Below the pieces are notes generated by a model. That model was not told the origin of the DNA. It did no database searches and saw only the letters and a program-made list of their open reading frames with translations. Position numbers and translations under genes: made by a program. Below, in pieces: positions 36,709 through 46,768 of a stretch of DNA of 64,000 nt (positions are counted from its first letter, which is position 1; the number at the start of each line of letters is the position of its first letter). The stretch comes from Methanobacterium sp. BRmetb2 (GTDB lineage: Archaea; Methanobacteriota; Methanobacteria; Methanobacteriales; Methanobacteriaceae), in NCBI GenBank assembly GCA_003491285.1, contig CP022705.1, positions 2,109,135-2,173,134 of the forward strand. Reading direction: 5' to 3'.

Positions 36709-37210
36709 ATGTCCAAACTAAAAATAAGTCCAAATATTTTCATCTATCCCATGCCAGTAACATTACTTGGAACAAAAAATGTAGATAAAGCTAATTTCAT
36801 GGCGTTGGGATGGATTACCCGGATAAATGCAAACCCTCCACTTCTAGCTATAGGAGTAAACAAAACTCATTTAAGCAATCAGAAATTTCTGTGGACTGGT
36901 TTCTGGGAAAAATAGGGATAAATCAGAAATATTCACTGTCTTCTATGGAGAATTAAAAGATGCGCCCATGATTGAGGAGTGTCCATTATCTATGGAATGT
37001 AAATTAGTTGATGTTCATGAACTTGCCACCAACGACCTTTTCATTGGCGAAATAATTAATGTTTACACTGAAAAAGAGTATTTAACTGACAGTATAATAG
37101 ATATTAAAAAGATTAATCCCCTGCTTTTAACTATGCCGGACAATCAGTACTGGAGTGTAGGTGAAAATTTAGGGAAAGCTTGGAACATTGGTAAAAAGCT
37201 AAAAAAGTAA
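36709..37210 (+). pseudogene. Flavin reductase (flavoredoxin-like) gene, frameshifted and internally deleted
   Basis: The first frame (36709-36915) reads like the start of a flavoredoxin-type flavin reductase, with PMPVTLLGTKNVDKANFMA and AIGVNKTHLSNQ, but then leaves the family frame and stops. The next frame, reading from about 36875, gives FCGLVSGKNRDKSEIFTVFY, then MIEECPLSMECKL and the normal end YWSVGENLGKAWNIGKKLKK. The two parts add up to about 167 codons against roughly 190 in intact relatives. About 20-25 codons are therefore missing at the break and the frame is shifted. The flanking sequence is otherwise well conserved, so the loss looks recent. An assembly error is unlikely to remove that many codons but cannot be excluded. 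Confidence 0.8.
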
Positions 37211-37302
37211 AAATGGGTTTATATAAATTACCGGAATGAGATTATATAATTTAACTTAATGTAAATTATAAATTATTTTTAGTTTATTACTGGAGAATTA
37301 TA

Positions 37303-38436
37303 ATGCTTTATCGAAAACTTGGAAAAACTGGCCTGGACGTATCTATATTGGGCTTTGGATGTATGAGGCTCCCTACCTTAGACAAAAAATCAGAGGTGAT
37401 TGACAAACCTCAAGCAACAGAAATGCTCTACCATGCCATAGACCATGGCGTAAACTATGTGGACACAGGGTACCCTTACCATAATGGAGCAAGTGAACCT
37501 TTTCTGGGTGAAATTCTAAAGGATGGATACCGGGAGAAGGTGTATCTTTCCACCAAGATCCCCAGCTGGAACATAGAAAAAAAGGAAGATTTGGATTACT
37601 ATTTGGAGGAGCAATTAAAAAATCTACAAACAGAGTTCATCGATTTTTATATGGTACACAATCTGAATCAGAAATACTGGCCCCAATTAGAAAAAGCAAA
37701 CGTATTCGAATTTCTGGACGAGGCTTTATCCAGTGGCAAAATAAAATACACTGGTTTTTCTTTTCATGATGAACTGGAATTCTTCATGGAAATGGTAGAC
37801 ATCTATAATTGGGATATGACCCTGGTGCAGTACAATTTTATGGACGAAAACTACCAGGCCGGGAGGGAAGGTATCAGATATGCTGCATCTCAGGGTTTAG
37901 GGGTAATGGTAATGGAACCCCTCCGGGGAGGAGCACTGGTTAACATTCCCAATGATATACAATCGATATGGGACCAGGCGGAAACCAAAAGAAAACCTGT
38001 AGAATGGGCCCTTAGATATATATGGGACAATCCAGATGTGGATGTGGTGTTAAGTGGAATGTCTACACTCAAACAGGTTAAAGATAATCTAAAATATGCA
38101 GATGAAGGCTTACCGGGATCATTATCTGAAGATGAGAAATTTCTCATTAAAGATGTTAAAATGGCCTACAAAGAAAGGATCATGGTAGACTGCACTGCTT
38201 GCGGCTACTGTATGCCCTGTCCTGAGGGAATTAACATTCCTAAGTGTTTCATGCACTACAACAATGCACATGTCTATGAAGATAAAGAAAATGAGAGCAT
38301 GCACTATTTTGTTCTACTTAAAGATGAAGAGCGGGCTTCCAATTGTATAGAATGTGGTGAATGTGAAAAAATGTGCCCGCAGATGATCAATATTAAAGAG
38401 GAGTTAAAGAAGGTTAAAGAAACTTTTGGAGGCTAA
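37303..38436 (+). CDS. Aldo/keto reductase with C-terminal 4Fe-4S ferredoxin domain
   Basis: Residues 1-270 form an aldo/keto reductase barrel: YRKLGKTGLDVSILGFGCMR at the start, the catalytic Tyr region YVDTGYPYHNG, the lysine in LSTKIPSW and the histidine in FYMVHNLN. The C-terminal 95 residues carry iron-sulfur ligands in CTACGYCMPCPEG and CIECGECEKMC, as in the archaeal and clostridial aldo/keto reductase-ferredoxin fusions. The protein likely moves electrons between a carbonyl substrate and ferredoxin, but the substrate is unknown. 377 residues is normal for this fused type. It lies 92 bp after the broken flavin reductase gene and could once have shared a redox role with it. Confidence 0.88.
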   Translation: MLYRKLGKTGLDVSILGFGCMRLPTLDKKSEVIDKPQATEMLYHAIDHGVNYVDTGYPYHNGASEPFLGEILKDGYREKVYLSTKIPSWNIEKKEDLDYYLEEQLKNLQTEFIDFYMVHNLNQKYWPQLEKANVFEFLDEALSSGKIKYTGFSFHDELEFFMEMVDIYNWDMTLVQYNFMDENYQAGREGIRYAASQGLGVMVMEPLRGGALVNIPNDIQSIWDQAETKRKPVEWALRYIWDNPDVDVVLSGMSTLKQVKDNLKYADEGLPGSLSEDEKFLIKDVKMAYKERIMVDCTACGYCMPCPEGINIPKCFMHYNNAHVYEDKENESMHYFVLLKDEERASNCIECGECEKMCPQMINIKEELKKVKETFGG

Positions 38437-38617
38437 TTATATTTTTTTGATTATTTAAGGAAGTCATTATTCTTAAATTAAGAGTATAGTTTAGTTATTT
38501 ACTTAATAAAAAGTGAGTTCGGGATTAGGTTCATGATTAAATTTCTCATCTATTTTTTATCCGTGTAATTTATTAATTAAGAATATCTAATAAATTATAT
38601 GAAAACAATCATGCCTG

Positions 38618-40714
38618 GTGGTTGCACTGAATGAATTTGCCCTGCTGTCACTTTTTATGGGTATGGCAGCATTTTTTATTGCTAATTTTATATATATCAA
38701 AAATCCCAATAACCAACTAAATCAGCTCATATTAATCTTTGGTTATCTACTTTTCCTTATGAATCTGGCTGAATTTGGCTATCGATCAGCAGAAAATATT
38801 GAAGGTACTTTAATATGGTTTGAGATCAATGGATTGTGGCCACTGATACCGGCATTACTGCTTAACATTTCCCTTATTTTCACAGGTAGAACTGATTTTC
38901 TAAAAAAATCGTATGCATATCCCCTTTTATATATCCCTGCAGTTATTTTTGTGATAATTGGGGTTTCATCCAATTATTTAATTGGACCAATTATGAAGGA
39001 ATACTGGGGATGGGCCTATCTTATTGGTAACAATCCTGTCTTTTATGTATTTGCTGTTTGGATCATTATAAATGCTTTTACTGCCGGATATCTGGCTTTT
39101 AATAAATTTTTAAATTCTCATGGAATAGAACGCAAACAGGCATTATATATTTTCATTGGACTATTTTTTTCCTTGATTATTAGTTTAATCAGTGAAATTA
39201 TTTTAGGATTTTTCCCACACAGATTTCCAGAAATTATTATAACAACCGGGACTTTAGGTTTAATAGTTATTGCATTTAGTGTTTGGAAGTATGAATTTCC
39301 CCAGCTTACAACAGTTATAGCTGCCGATAAGATCATATCCAGTATGTCTAATCTATTGATATTGTTGGATCCTCATGGCAAAATAATCAGTGTAAACAAG
39401 AGCACAACCCTTAGTTTAGGGTACAGTGAGGAGTCATTAAAGGATAAAAATTTTGAGGACTTATTTCCCCAGGATTTAAACTATTATCTGGAACAATTTT
39501 CGGATGAAAAGTATCTAAATGAACTTGAAACCACTATTAATACTATATCTGGTGATAAAATTTTTGTTTTAATATCTCTAACTCCTATATATGGATATAG
39601 AAATGAAATTTTAGGTTATATTTGTATTGGAACCGACATAACTAAACAAAAAAAGTTTCAGGAACAGGTTCTAGAAAGCAAGTTCAAGTTTAGGAGTGTT
39701 GTGGAACAGACATCTGATGGTATTGTATTAGCCAACCAGGATATAAAAATAATATACTGGAATCAAGCCATGGAAAGCCTTACTGGAATTAAAAGAGAAG
39801 AAGTAGAAGGTCAATATTATTATGATATCATGAAAAAAGTGATCCCTCCTGAGAAAAGAGAAATAATGGAACCGGATATGCTTAAAGATATATTTACAAC
39901 GACTTTTAGTTCCCAAAAAATTAGTTATCACATTAAACATGATGAACAGGAAATATTAACCATGGATGGTTTGAGAAAATCAATTATGACCTTCAACTTT
40001 TTTGTAAAAAAAAGCAGGCGACCTCTGCTGTGTACTGTTGTCCGTGATATTACTGAGAGCAAATTGGCCCAAGATAAATTGAAATCCTCATTAGAAGAGA
40101 AGGAGGTTCTCCTTAGAGAAATACACCACCGGGTGAAAAATAATATGCAGATTGTCTCCAGTCTCCTGAATCTACAGTCGTTTTCTGTTAAAGATAAAAC
40201 TGTTCTTAACCTATTTAAGGAAAGCCAAAACCGGGTTAAATCAATGTCAATCATCCATGAAAGCCTTTATCAGTCCAATGACCTGGCCCATATAGATTTT
40301 AGAAATTACATTAGACGTTTAGGATCAGAACTTTTCTCCAGCTACGGTATGGATACGGAAAAAATCAGACTAAAGACTGAAATTGGTAATATAAGTTTAG
40401 ATATTAATTCAGCGATACCTCTAGGGTTGATTTTAAATGAACTGATTACAAATTCCTTAAAATACGCATTTCCTCATGGTGAAGGAGTGATAACAATAAA
40501 ATTCAAGAAAAAGGATGATTACTATCTCCTAAATATATGTGATAATGGGGTGGGAATTCCAGAGGAAATTGATTTTAGAAATACCTCTACACTCGGTCTA
40601 GAATTAGTAAATTCATTGATAAATCAATTGGAAGGTGAAATAGATTTAGATAATAGTAATGGTGCACATTTCCATATAAAATTTAAAGAAGTTCATTATG
40701 AACCTAGATTATAG
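38618..40714 (+). CDS. 7TM-PAS sensor histidine kinase (HisKA_2)
   Basis: A membrane sensor kinase of 698 residues. Seven hydrophobic helices fill residues 1-230 (first LLSLFMGMAAFFIANFIY), which matches the 7TM N-terminal region of archaeal histidine kinases. Two PAS domains follow at about 240-350 and 355-480. The HisKA_2 helix EIHHRVKNNMQIVSSLL has H503-H504, and HATPase_c follows with LILNELITNSLKYAFP and CDNGVGIPEE. The longest frame starts with GTG 38618; no strong ribosome-binding site decides between this and internal starts. The core is nearly the same as in the other kinases of the window, while the sensor is different. Confidence 0.88.
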   Translation: MVALNEFALLSLFMGMAAFFIANFIYIKNPNNQLNQLILIFGYLLFLMNLAEFGYRSAENIEGTLIWFEINGLWPLIPALLLNISLIFTGRTDFLKKSYAYPLLYIPAVIFVIIGVSSNYLIGPIMKEYWGWAYLIGNNPVFYVFAVWIIINAFTAGYLAFNKFLNSHGIERKQALYIFIGLFFSLIISLISEIILGFFPHRFPEIIITTGTLGLIVIAFSVWKYEFPQLTTVIAADKIISSMSNLLILLDPHGKIISVNKSTTLSLGYSEESLKDKNFEDLFPQDLNYYLEQFSDEKYLNELETTINTISGDKIFVLISLTPIYGYRNEILGYICIGTDITKQKKFQEQVLESKFKFRSVVEQTSDGIVLANQDIKIIYWNQAMESLTGIKREEVEGQYYYDIMKKVIPPEKREIMEPDMLKDIFTTTFSSQKISYHIKHDEQEILTMDGLRKSIMTFNFFVKKSRRPLLCTVVRDITESKLAQDKLKSSLEEKEVLLREIHHRVKNNMQIVSSLLNLQSFSVKDKTVLNLFKESQNRVKSMSIIHESLYQSNDLAHIDFRNYIRRLGSELFSSYGMDTEKIRLKTEIGNISLDINSAIPLGLILNELITNSLKYAFPHGEGVITIKFKKKDDYYLLNICDNGVGIPEEIDFRNTSTLGLELVNSLINQLEGEIDLDNSNGAHFHIKFKEVHYEPRL

Positions 40715-40782
40715 GACTAATTTATGTGATAAAACTATTTGAAATAATTAAATCTAAAGATTCTCAACAGAAACATTAAATT

Positions 40783-40819
40783 TTGATAATTATGAAATAA
40801 AATATTGATAATTATGAAA
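40783..40819 (+). repeat. Tandem duplication of the methyltransferase start region
   Basis: TTGATAATTATGAAA occurs at 40783-40797 and 40805-40819, 22 bases apart. The second copy contains the start codon of the methyltransferase gene (ATG 40814). The first copy gives ATG-AAA-TAA, a two-codon frame. It looks like a short tandem duplication. Confidence 0.55.
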
Positions 40820-41584
40820 CAAAAAATAATTATTCCAATGGAGGGTCAAGCGTATGGCGATCTGGCATGGATCGACACCGTCCTTGACTCGGCCCAGATG
40901 TACGCAACAGAAACAGAAACTATTGTTAAGATCATTCAAGACTATGATAAAAATGTTAAAACAATGCTTCACCTAGGATGTGGATCAGGTAACAGTGATT
41001 ACACTTTTAAAAAATATTTTAGGGTAACTGGGGTAGACATCAGTAGTGACATGCTTGAGATTGCCCGAACCCAAAATCCAGAGGTGATCTATCATCAGGG
41101 CGATATGAAAAAAATTAGACTAAAGAAAAAATTTGATTCAGTGGTTATCCCAGATTCTATAGGTTACATGACCACATTAGAAGATTTAAAAAAAGCTTTA
41201 GTTACTGCTTATGAACATTTAAAGCCCGGTGGAATTCTTTTTGTAATGGCTCTGTTGTCTGAAGATTTTAAAGAGAATAACTTTGTTTATACTGGTTCCA
41301 AAGGAGATGTGGAAGTTACAATTTTTGAGAATAACTACATTCACAATATTGTTAAATGCACCTATGAATCCACCATGATCTACTTACTTCGACAAAAAGG
41401 TCAGCTAGAGATCTACACTGACACTCACTTATTAGGCCTTTTCCCGAAGGGTTCCTGGCTTGAACTCTTTAAAGATGTTGGATTTATTAAAATTGAAGAA
41501 AAGTCTACCAATGATTTGTATGATGATTATTTATTAGGAAAAGGTGAATACCTTCTTGAATTGTTCCTGGCTACTAAACCATAA
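40814..41584 (+). CDS. Class I SAM-dependent methyltransferase
   Basis: A 256-residue protein with the SAM-binding motif I MLHLGCGSGNSDYTF (about residues 50-64), the acidic ribose contact VTGVDISSDMLEIA, and the motif IV region FDSVVIPDSIGYM. It resembles the methyltransferase type 11/25 families that act on small molecules. The start is ATG 40814 (MKQKII); the frame extends back to TTG 40805 within a duplicated 15-base element. No neighbour indicates the acceptor. The protein is soluble and ends with YLLELFLATKP. Confidence 0.82.
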   Translation: MKQKIIIPMEGQAYGDLAWIDTVLDSAQMYATETETIVKIIQDYDKNVKTMLHLGCGSGNSDYTFKKYFRVTGVDISSDMLEIARTQNPEVIYHQGDMKKIRLKKKFDSVVIPDSIGYMTTLEDLKKALVTAYEHLKPGGILFVMALLSEDFKENNFVYTGSKGDVEVTIFENNYIHNIVKCTYESTMIYLLRQKGQLEIYTDTHLLGLFPKGSWLELFKDVGFIKIEEKSTNDLYDDYLLGKGEYLLELFLATKP

Positions 41585-41641
41585 AAATAATATTTAAAAC
41601 TTGAAACTAATTTTTATAAATAAATATGGAAGTTAATTAAT

Positions 41642-42148
41642 TTAAGTCCAAGAGTAAGGATTAAATTCAGAGGGTGGTATGTACATTACCTCAGCATATC
41701 CCCTTTTAAGAAGTTCGGCATTGAGGTTTACGTTATTTACATAGACTACTGCTAGCACCCTACCGTATCGGTCATGTTTTTTTGCATCATCTATGTCCAG
41801 CTGTACTGTTTTACCCAAACACATTTGTTTTATATAATCTTTTGCCTGCTGGTATCCTGACTCTCCACGTTCGGGAGTGTTGACTCCAACAAATCGTATT
41901 CTTCCCACTCCCTCTACATCTAAGGTGTCGCCGTCCACCACATAGGGACAGTATCCGCTGGCATCGTATCTGGTTGTGCTTGTGTTAGGCTGGTTTGTGG
42001 CTTGCTCATCATTATTTGTAGATGTATCGTTGGAGGTGGAATAATCAAGACTGTATTGAGGAGTGTCATCTGTTGTATCATTCCCATCGATACAACCCGC
42101 AGCAGCCACTACCATTACTAAGATTAACATAATTTTCAGATATTTCAT
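41642..42148 (-). CDS. Secreted thermonuclease-like lipoprotein (SNase family)
   Basis: The protein starts with a lipoprotein signal MKYLKIMLILVMVVAAAGC with a lipobox (AAGC), so it would be anchored outside the cell by a lipid on the cysteine. A Ser/Thr/Asp-rich linker follows. The staphylococcal-nuclease domain then begins YVVDGDTLDVEGVGRIRFVG, with catalytic Arg in IRFVGVNTPERGE, the glutamate of TPE, and a second Arg in KKHDRYGRVLA. The end is shorter than some SNases but includes NAELLKRGYAEVM. It is likely a Ca2+-dependent extracellular nuclease. The start is placed at ATG 42148 in front of the signal peptide. The gene stands alone. Confidence 0.85.
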   Translation of the reverse strand: MKYLKIMLILVMVVAAAGCIDGNDTTDDTPQYSLDYSTSNDTSTNNDEQATNQPNTSTTRYDASGYCPYVVDGDTLDVEGVGRIRFVGVNTPERGESGYQQAKDYIKQMCLGKTVQLDIDDAKKHDRYGRVLAVVYVNNVNLNAELLKRGYAEVMYIPPSEFNPYSWT

Positions 42149-42997
42149 GGTCATCACTATCAAATTTTTAATTTAAAATCGATAAAAGGGTAGTTTTCTT
42201 CAAAAAAGGATATATTAATGGAGGTATATATACTTTTTAATAGTTAGGGTTTAATTAATAATCATAATTATATAAGAACTTCCAAATAATACAAATAGAA
42301 CGCAATATCTTACTAATAATACCAATCCGTCCTTTTTTAAGACTCTAAATAGAATACGGATTTTTTAATTAAGATATAAAAATTTTAATTTCCTAAAAAA
42401 TCAAAAAACCATTAACTTCACTAACTAAATTTTAGATTTAGTGTTCCTTTCATTATATTGCAGCAAAATTTTTGAATTGATTTTCAAGAATAATCATACC
42501 AATTAATTTTTCAAGATCAACTCTATTTTGCTTGGAAATTTTCTCTCAACTTTAAAAATAAATCAGTAATTCTCCAAGTTATTTGATCAACACCAAAAAT
42601 TCATGAGAAAGTACTAAATTTTTGAAGTAACATATAGACCGCCCTGATGAAATTCATATAGTTTGAAGATATTTGTTGTAAACTGGAAAAGTTATCTGAA
42701 GATTTAATTTAATTTAAAGCCAACTAAAAAAAATTTTATAATTACAATCAATGAGTTAATAACAGAACTTAGATCTAATATATGAAAAATTGTTGTCATC
42801 TAAATAATCAAGATACAACTAAAAACAATTTCAGTTTCTGGAGATTAGTTCTGTATATGTTTTTAAAATTTGAAAAAATTATTTACCCCCTGAAAAAATT
42901 TGATAAAAAATAAATAGTTTAGAATAAATATTATATTCAAAGCTCTATCTACTTAAACTAACTAAAAAGTGTTCATAAATTTTTAAGAAGCGATTAA
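42149..42997. other. Long AT-rich intergenic region (849 bp)
   Basis: No coding frame, repeat array or obvious hairpin was found in this stretch between the nuclease gene and a divergently placed kinase gene. It is very AT-rich, with stops in all frames. It holds the promoters of both genes; no unambiguous TATA element can be singled out because the whole region is A/T. Confidence 0.4.
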
Positions 42998-44968
42998 ATG
43001 AACAATAATGATAAGATAGATTCTTCAAAATTAGATCAATCCTTAAATGATAATGATGTAAATGGTTTAATCAAACAGGAGTATAAAAAAAGGATCGAGT
43101 ATTATAAAAAGTCATCTAAGATACTTAGTTTAATTGTTATTGTAGTTGCAATTTTAATTATGGTGGGGTGGTTGTTTAACATTCCCCTATTAAGGGGAGA
43201 TATAAGTCAATTTTATGCAACTAAATTTAACACTGCCTTAACATTTGTTCTGGCCGGTGGTGCTCTCTATTTAGCAAATATTTATAGTAAAAAATATTCC
43301 TTGATGTTAATTTCTAAGATTCTGGCATTGGCAGTCCTTTTTATAGGTATTATAACTTTTTTACAGTACATTAGTGGTGTTAATTTAGGGTTGGACCAGT
43401 TATTGTTTACCCAACCTTTTAGAGATCCAGTTGAAACTATTACTGGCCGTACTAAATTTCTTTCTTCATTAATTTTCATTATCTATGGTTTTGCACTGTT
43501 TTTACTTACGAATTCTAAAAGAAATTCATTATTCCAAATGTTAGCATTAATTGGCGGGTTCATTGCATTTTTTGGATTTACTGGTGCAGTTTATGGGGTC
43601 AAAATTATCCATGTAGGAGACTGGGTAGTGCAGATGGCTCTTTTTACCTCCATTATTCACATACTGTTAAGTATAGGAATTTTAATGTATAAACCTGATC
43701 AGGGTTTAATGGAAATAATTACCAGCACTAAATCCGGAGGAATAATTTCTCGGCAGCTTTTAGGAAATTTAATAATCATTATATTTGTCATAGGTTTTCT
43801 GCGTGTTATGGGGGAAAATACTGGTTTATATGGTACAAAAACTGGTACTGTGGCTATTGTGGTCTTTTCATCAATTATTATAATCTCTTTAGTATTATTG
43901 AGTGCCAATAAATTGAACATTCTTGATGAAAAACGCGACGAGGCTATTAAAAGAATTAAAAAACTGGAAAAATTCTATGAAAATATTATTGAAAGTGTGA
44001 ACGAGGGAATATTTGTCACAGATAAAAATGATAAGGTAATTTATTATAATAAAGCCTTCAAAAAAACGACTGGAATGATGGACTTCGATTTGATGGGCAT
44101 TGACATATTAAACGAAATTCCCCATGAAAATGTGGATGAATTTTTACAATATTTTGAAGAAGCCAAAAAAACATTGAAACCTGTGTATTTTGAATCCATA
44201 CCAATACTAACTACACCTACCACAAGATTTTTTACAGGTTGGATATTACCTGAGGTAGAAAATGAAAGTTTTAACGGAGCATTATGTACTATTATAGATG
44301 ATACAGATCGTAGAAATGCGTCTAAACAGATAGAAAATTCTTTAGTAGAGAAGGAAATGCTTCTAGGTGAGATTCATCACCGGGTGAAAAACAACCTGCA
44401 GATCATATCCAGCCTCCTGAATCTTCAATCCGTACACATCAAGGATCCTGAAGATAAGGATTTATTCACAGAATCCCAAAACCGAGTAAAATCTATGGCT
44501 ATAATACATGAAAAGCTTTATCAATCCAAAAATTTCTCGCGAATAAACTTCAAAGATTACATCATCAGCCTGGTTAAAGATATTATGGGCACCTACATGA
44601 TTGACCCAAACCAGATACGATTTGAAATCAATGCACATAATATTGAATTGAACCTGGAAACTGCCATTCCCTGTGGGCTTATTCTAAATGAATTAATTAC
44701 CAATGCTATAAAACACGCATTCCCCCAAGAATTAAAGGGAAAAATCTCCATCAACTTTGAAGAGGATAATGGCACATACATACTAACTGTCTCCGACAAT
44801 GGGGTGGGTTTCCCTAAAGATTTGGATCTTGAGAGTGCGAAAACTTTAGGACTTGAATTAGTGAGAAACCTGGTTAATCAATTAGAAGGAGATATCAAAT
44901 TGGATTCTAATCATGGCACTTACTTTAAGATAAGTTTTCAGGAAATAGAATATAAAAAAAGGATATAA
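42998..44968 (+). CDS. Multi-TM PAS sensor histidine kinase (HisKA_2)
   Basis: A membrane kinase of 656 residues. About eight to nine hydrophobic helices occupy residues 40-310, with IVIVVAILIMVGWLFNIPLL first, followed by a linker helix (KRDEAIKRIKKLEKFYENII). A PAS domain extends over about 325-440 (GIFVTDKNDKVIYYNKAF). The HisKA_2 helix EIHHRVKNNLQIISSLL has H460-H461, and the HATPase_c domain ends with DNGVGFPKDLD and LGLELVRNL. The membrane part resembles the MASE-like sensors and not the 7TM kind of the kinase at 38618. No receiver gene is adjacent. Confidence 0.88.
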   Translation: MNNNDKIDSSKLDQSLNDNDVNGLIKQEYKKRIEYYKKSSKILSLIVIVVAILIMVGWLFNIPLLRGDISQFYATKFNTALTFVLAGGALYLANIYSKKYSLMLISKILALAVLFIGIITFLQYISGVNLGLDQLLFTQPFRDPVETITGRTKFLSSLIFIIYGFALFLLTNSKRNSLFQMLALIGGFIAFFGFTGAVYGVKIIHVGDWVVQMALFTSIIHILLSIGILMYKPDQGLMEIITSTKSGGIISRQLLGNLIIIIFVIGFLRVMGENTGLYGTKTGTVAIVVFSSIIIISLVLLSANKLNILDEKRDEAIKRIKKLEKFYENIIESVNEGIFVTDKNDKVIYYNKAFKKTTGMMDFDLMGIDILNEIPHENVDEFLQYFEEAKKTLKPVYFESIPILTTPTTRFFTGWILPEVENESFNGALCTIIDDTDRRNASKQIENSLVEKEMLLGEIHHRVKNNLQIISSLLNLQSVHIKDPEDKDLFTESQNRVKSMAIIHEKLYQSKNFSRINFKDYIISLVKDIMGTYMIDPNQIRFEINAHNIELNLETAIPCGLILNELITNAIKHAFPQELKGKISINFEEDNGTYILTVSDNGVGFPKDLDLESAKTLGLELVRNLVNQLEGDIKLDSNHGTYFKISFQEIEYKKRI

Positions 44969-45024
44969 TAAATATCCAAATGTATATGAATCTAAAAAAA
45001 TAATTTTAAAATAAAATTAATTAA

Positions 45025-45420
45025 CTATTCAAGCTTTATATCATAGGAACCATCCTCATCATGTACTTCATCACCTTCCAGTGGTGGATTAAAAACACAG
45101 ATTAATCGAAGATCCTCGTCAAAAGCCCGTAAATAGTGTTTATCATGCTGGTCCAAAGCATACATAGTACCTGGTTTAATAGGGTAAATGATTCCATCAA
45201 CTGTGGTTTCTATTTCTCCTTCACCTTCTATACAGTAAACTGCCTCTAAATGATTTTTATACCAGATAAGAGTTTCACTACCAGCATAAATTATGGTCTC
45301 ATGCAATGAAAACCCCATATTATCCTTTTTTAGTAATATACGTTTGCTTGACCAGTTATTGTTTTCAGCTTTGACTTCGCGGTGGGTACCTTCAATTTCT
45401 ACCATATTCCTAACGATCAT
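45025..45420 (-). CDS. ectC: Ectoine synthase EctC
   Basis: EctC closes N-gamma-acetyl-diaminobutyrate to the compatible solute ectoine, in the cytoplasm, using a metal. The 131-residue cupin starts MIVRNMVEIEGTHREV, the usual EctC opening, and has the cupin segments SLHETIIYAGSETLIWYKNH, EAVYCIEGEGEIET and YALDQHDKHYLRA, with the metal ligands placed as in the family (Glu, Tyr, His). The length is normal. It is the last gene of the minus-strand ectABC operon; its start overlaps the ectB stop by 11 bases. No ectD (hydroxylase) follows. Confidence 0.96.
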   Translation of the reverse strand: MIVRNMVEIEGTHREVKAENNNWSSKRILLKKDNMGFSLHETIIYAGSETLIWYKNHLEAVYCIEGEGEIETTVDGIIYPIKPGTMYALDQHDKHYLRAFDEDLRLICVFNPPLEGDEVHDEDGSYDIKLE

Positions 45421-46693
45421 TATTTACATCCTCAAACATTGACTCTCTGTTTTCTAATACTGTGTTAATAGAATTATCTATTATTTCTAATCCCTCATTT
45501 AAAAGCTCATTTTCAGTTGTAAGAGGAGGTAGGAGTTTCAAGATATTATCATTGGCACCAGCCAACTCAATCAACAAACCATTGGCAAAGGCTTCCTCAG
45601 TGACTTCACTGCAAAATCCTAGTGAAGGTATTTTTAGTCCTTGTATCATTCCCCTACCTCTAACATCCCCATTTAGTTGGGAATATTTATCTCTGATTTC
45701 CATCAATTTCTCTTTTAATAATTGACCTTTCTCATGAACAGTGTTGGAAAGATTGTCATTTTCCCAGTAACTTAGTACTTCACTGGCAGCCACAAAGGCC
45801 AGGTTATTTCCCCTAAAGGTTCCAGTATGCTCTCCGGGCTTCCACTGATCAAGTTCGGGTTTCATGAGCACCATGGATAGTGGCAGGCCTCCCCCAATGG
45901 ATTTAGATAGAGTTACTATGTCTGGATTGATCCCCGCGTCTTCAAAACTGAAAAATGAACCGGTCCGACCATTCCCCACTTGTATATCATCCACTATTAA
46001 TAAAATATCAAAATCATGGCATATCTGCTCAATTTCCCTTAACCATTTGCTGCTGGCCACATTAATACCGCCTTCAGCCTGGATAGTCTCCAGTATAATA
46101 GCTGCGGGCAGGTCTACACCACTGCTTTGATCTTCTAGAAATTTTCTAAGATATTCTGCTGTATTAACGTCTTCTCCAAAGTAGCCATCAAAGGGCATGA
46201 AACTTACATTGATCCGATTAATGAATGCCTCGTCCCGGTAGAATGCATTGGCAGTTACAGCCATAGATCCCATGGTAAGACCATGAAAGGCGTTAGTAAA
46301 ACTAATAATATTAGATCGGCCCTTAACCATTCTAACCAGTTTAAGGGCAGATTCAACTGCATTGGTACCAGTAGGCCCGGAAAACTGTACCTTGTAATCC
46401 ATGTGCCTCGGTTTTAAAATTATGTCATTGAATTTATCCAAGAAACTTTTCTTGGCTTTAGTGGCCTTATCCAGGCCGTGGATAATACCATCATCTTCAA
46501 TATATTTTATAAGCGCTTCTGAAACCATTGGATTATTATGTCCATAGTTAAGTGTCCCTGCCCCTGCAAAAAAGTCTATATACTCTTTGCCCTGTTCATC
46601 ATACAATAGTGAACCTTTGGCTTTATGGAATATGGCTGGGAAACTTCTAACATAACTACGTACCTGTGATTCAAGCTCTTTAAATGTTTTCAT
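45410..46693 (-). CDS. ectB: Diaminobutyrate-2-oxoglutarate aminotransferase EctB
   Basis: EctB makes L-2,4-diaminobutyrate from aspartate-semialdehyde and glutamate with PLP. The 427-residue class III aminotransferase has the PLP-binding segments FSGPTGTNAVESALKLVR, FTNAFHGLTMGSMAVT, the aspartate of IVDDIQVGNGRTGSFFSFE and the Schiff-base lysine in TLSKSIGGGLPLS, followed by GTFRGNNLAFVAA. These are the EctB-specific forms and set it apart from ornithine or GABA aminotransferases. ectA lies upstream with a 75-bp gap and ectC downstream with overlap, so the three form one operon. Confidence 0.95.
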   Translation of the reverse strand: MKTFKELESQVRSYVRSFPAIFHKAKGSLLYDEQGKEYIDFFAGAGTLNYGHNNPMVSEALIKYIEDDGIIHGLDKATKAKKSFLDKFNDIILKPRHMDYKVQFSGPTGTNAVESALKLVRMVKGRSNIISFTNAFHGLTMGSMAVTANAFYRDEAFINRINVSFMPFDGYFGEDVNTAEYLRKFLEDQSSGVDLPAAIILETIQAEGGINVASSKWLREIEQICHDFDILLIVDDIQVGNGRTGSFFSFEDAGINPDIVTLSKSIGGGLPLSMVLMKPELDQWKPGEHTGTFRGNNLAFVAASEVLSYWENDNLSNTVHEKGQLLKEKLMEIRDKYSQLNGDVRGRGMIQGLKIPSLGFCSEVTEEAFANGLLIELAGANDNILKLLPPLTTENELLNEGLEIIDNSINTVLENRESMFEDVNNDR

Positions 46694-46768
46694 CTAATCA
46701 CTCAATTTAAAATAAATTTTAACTTCTAAATTTCTCCTATTTTTTTAAATACTAATTTTACTATTTTT

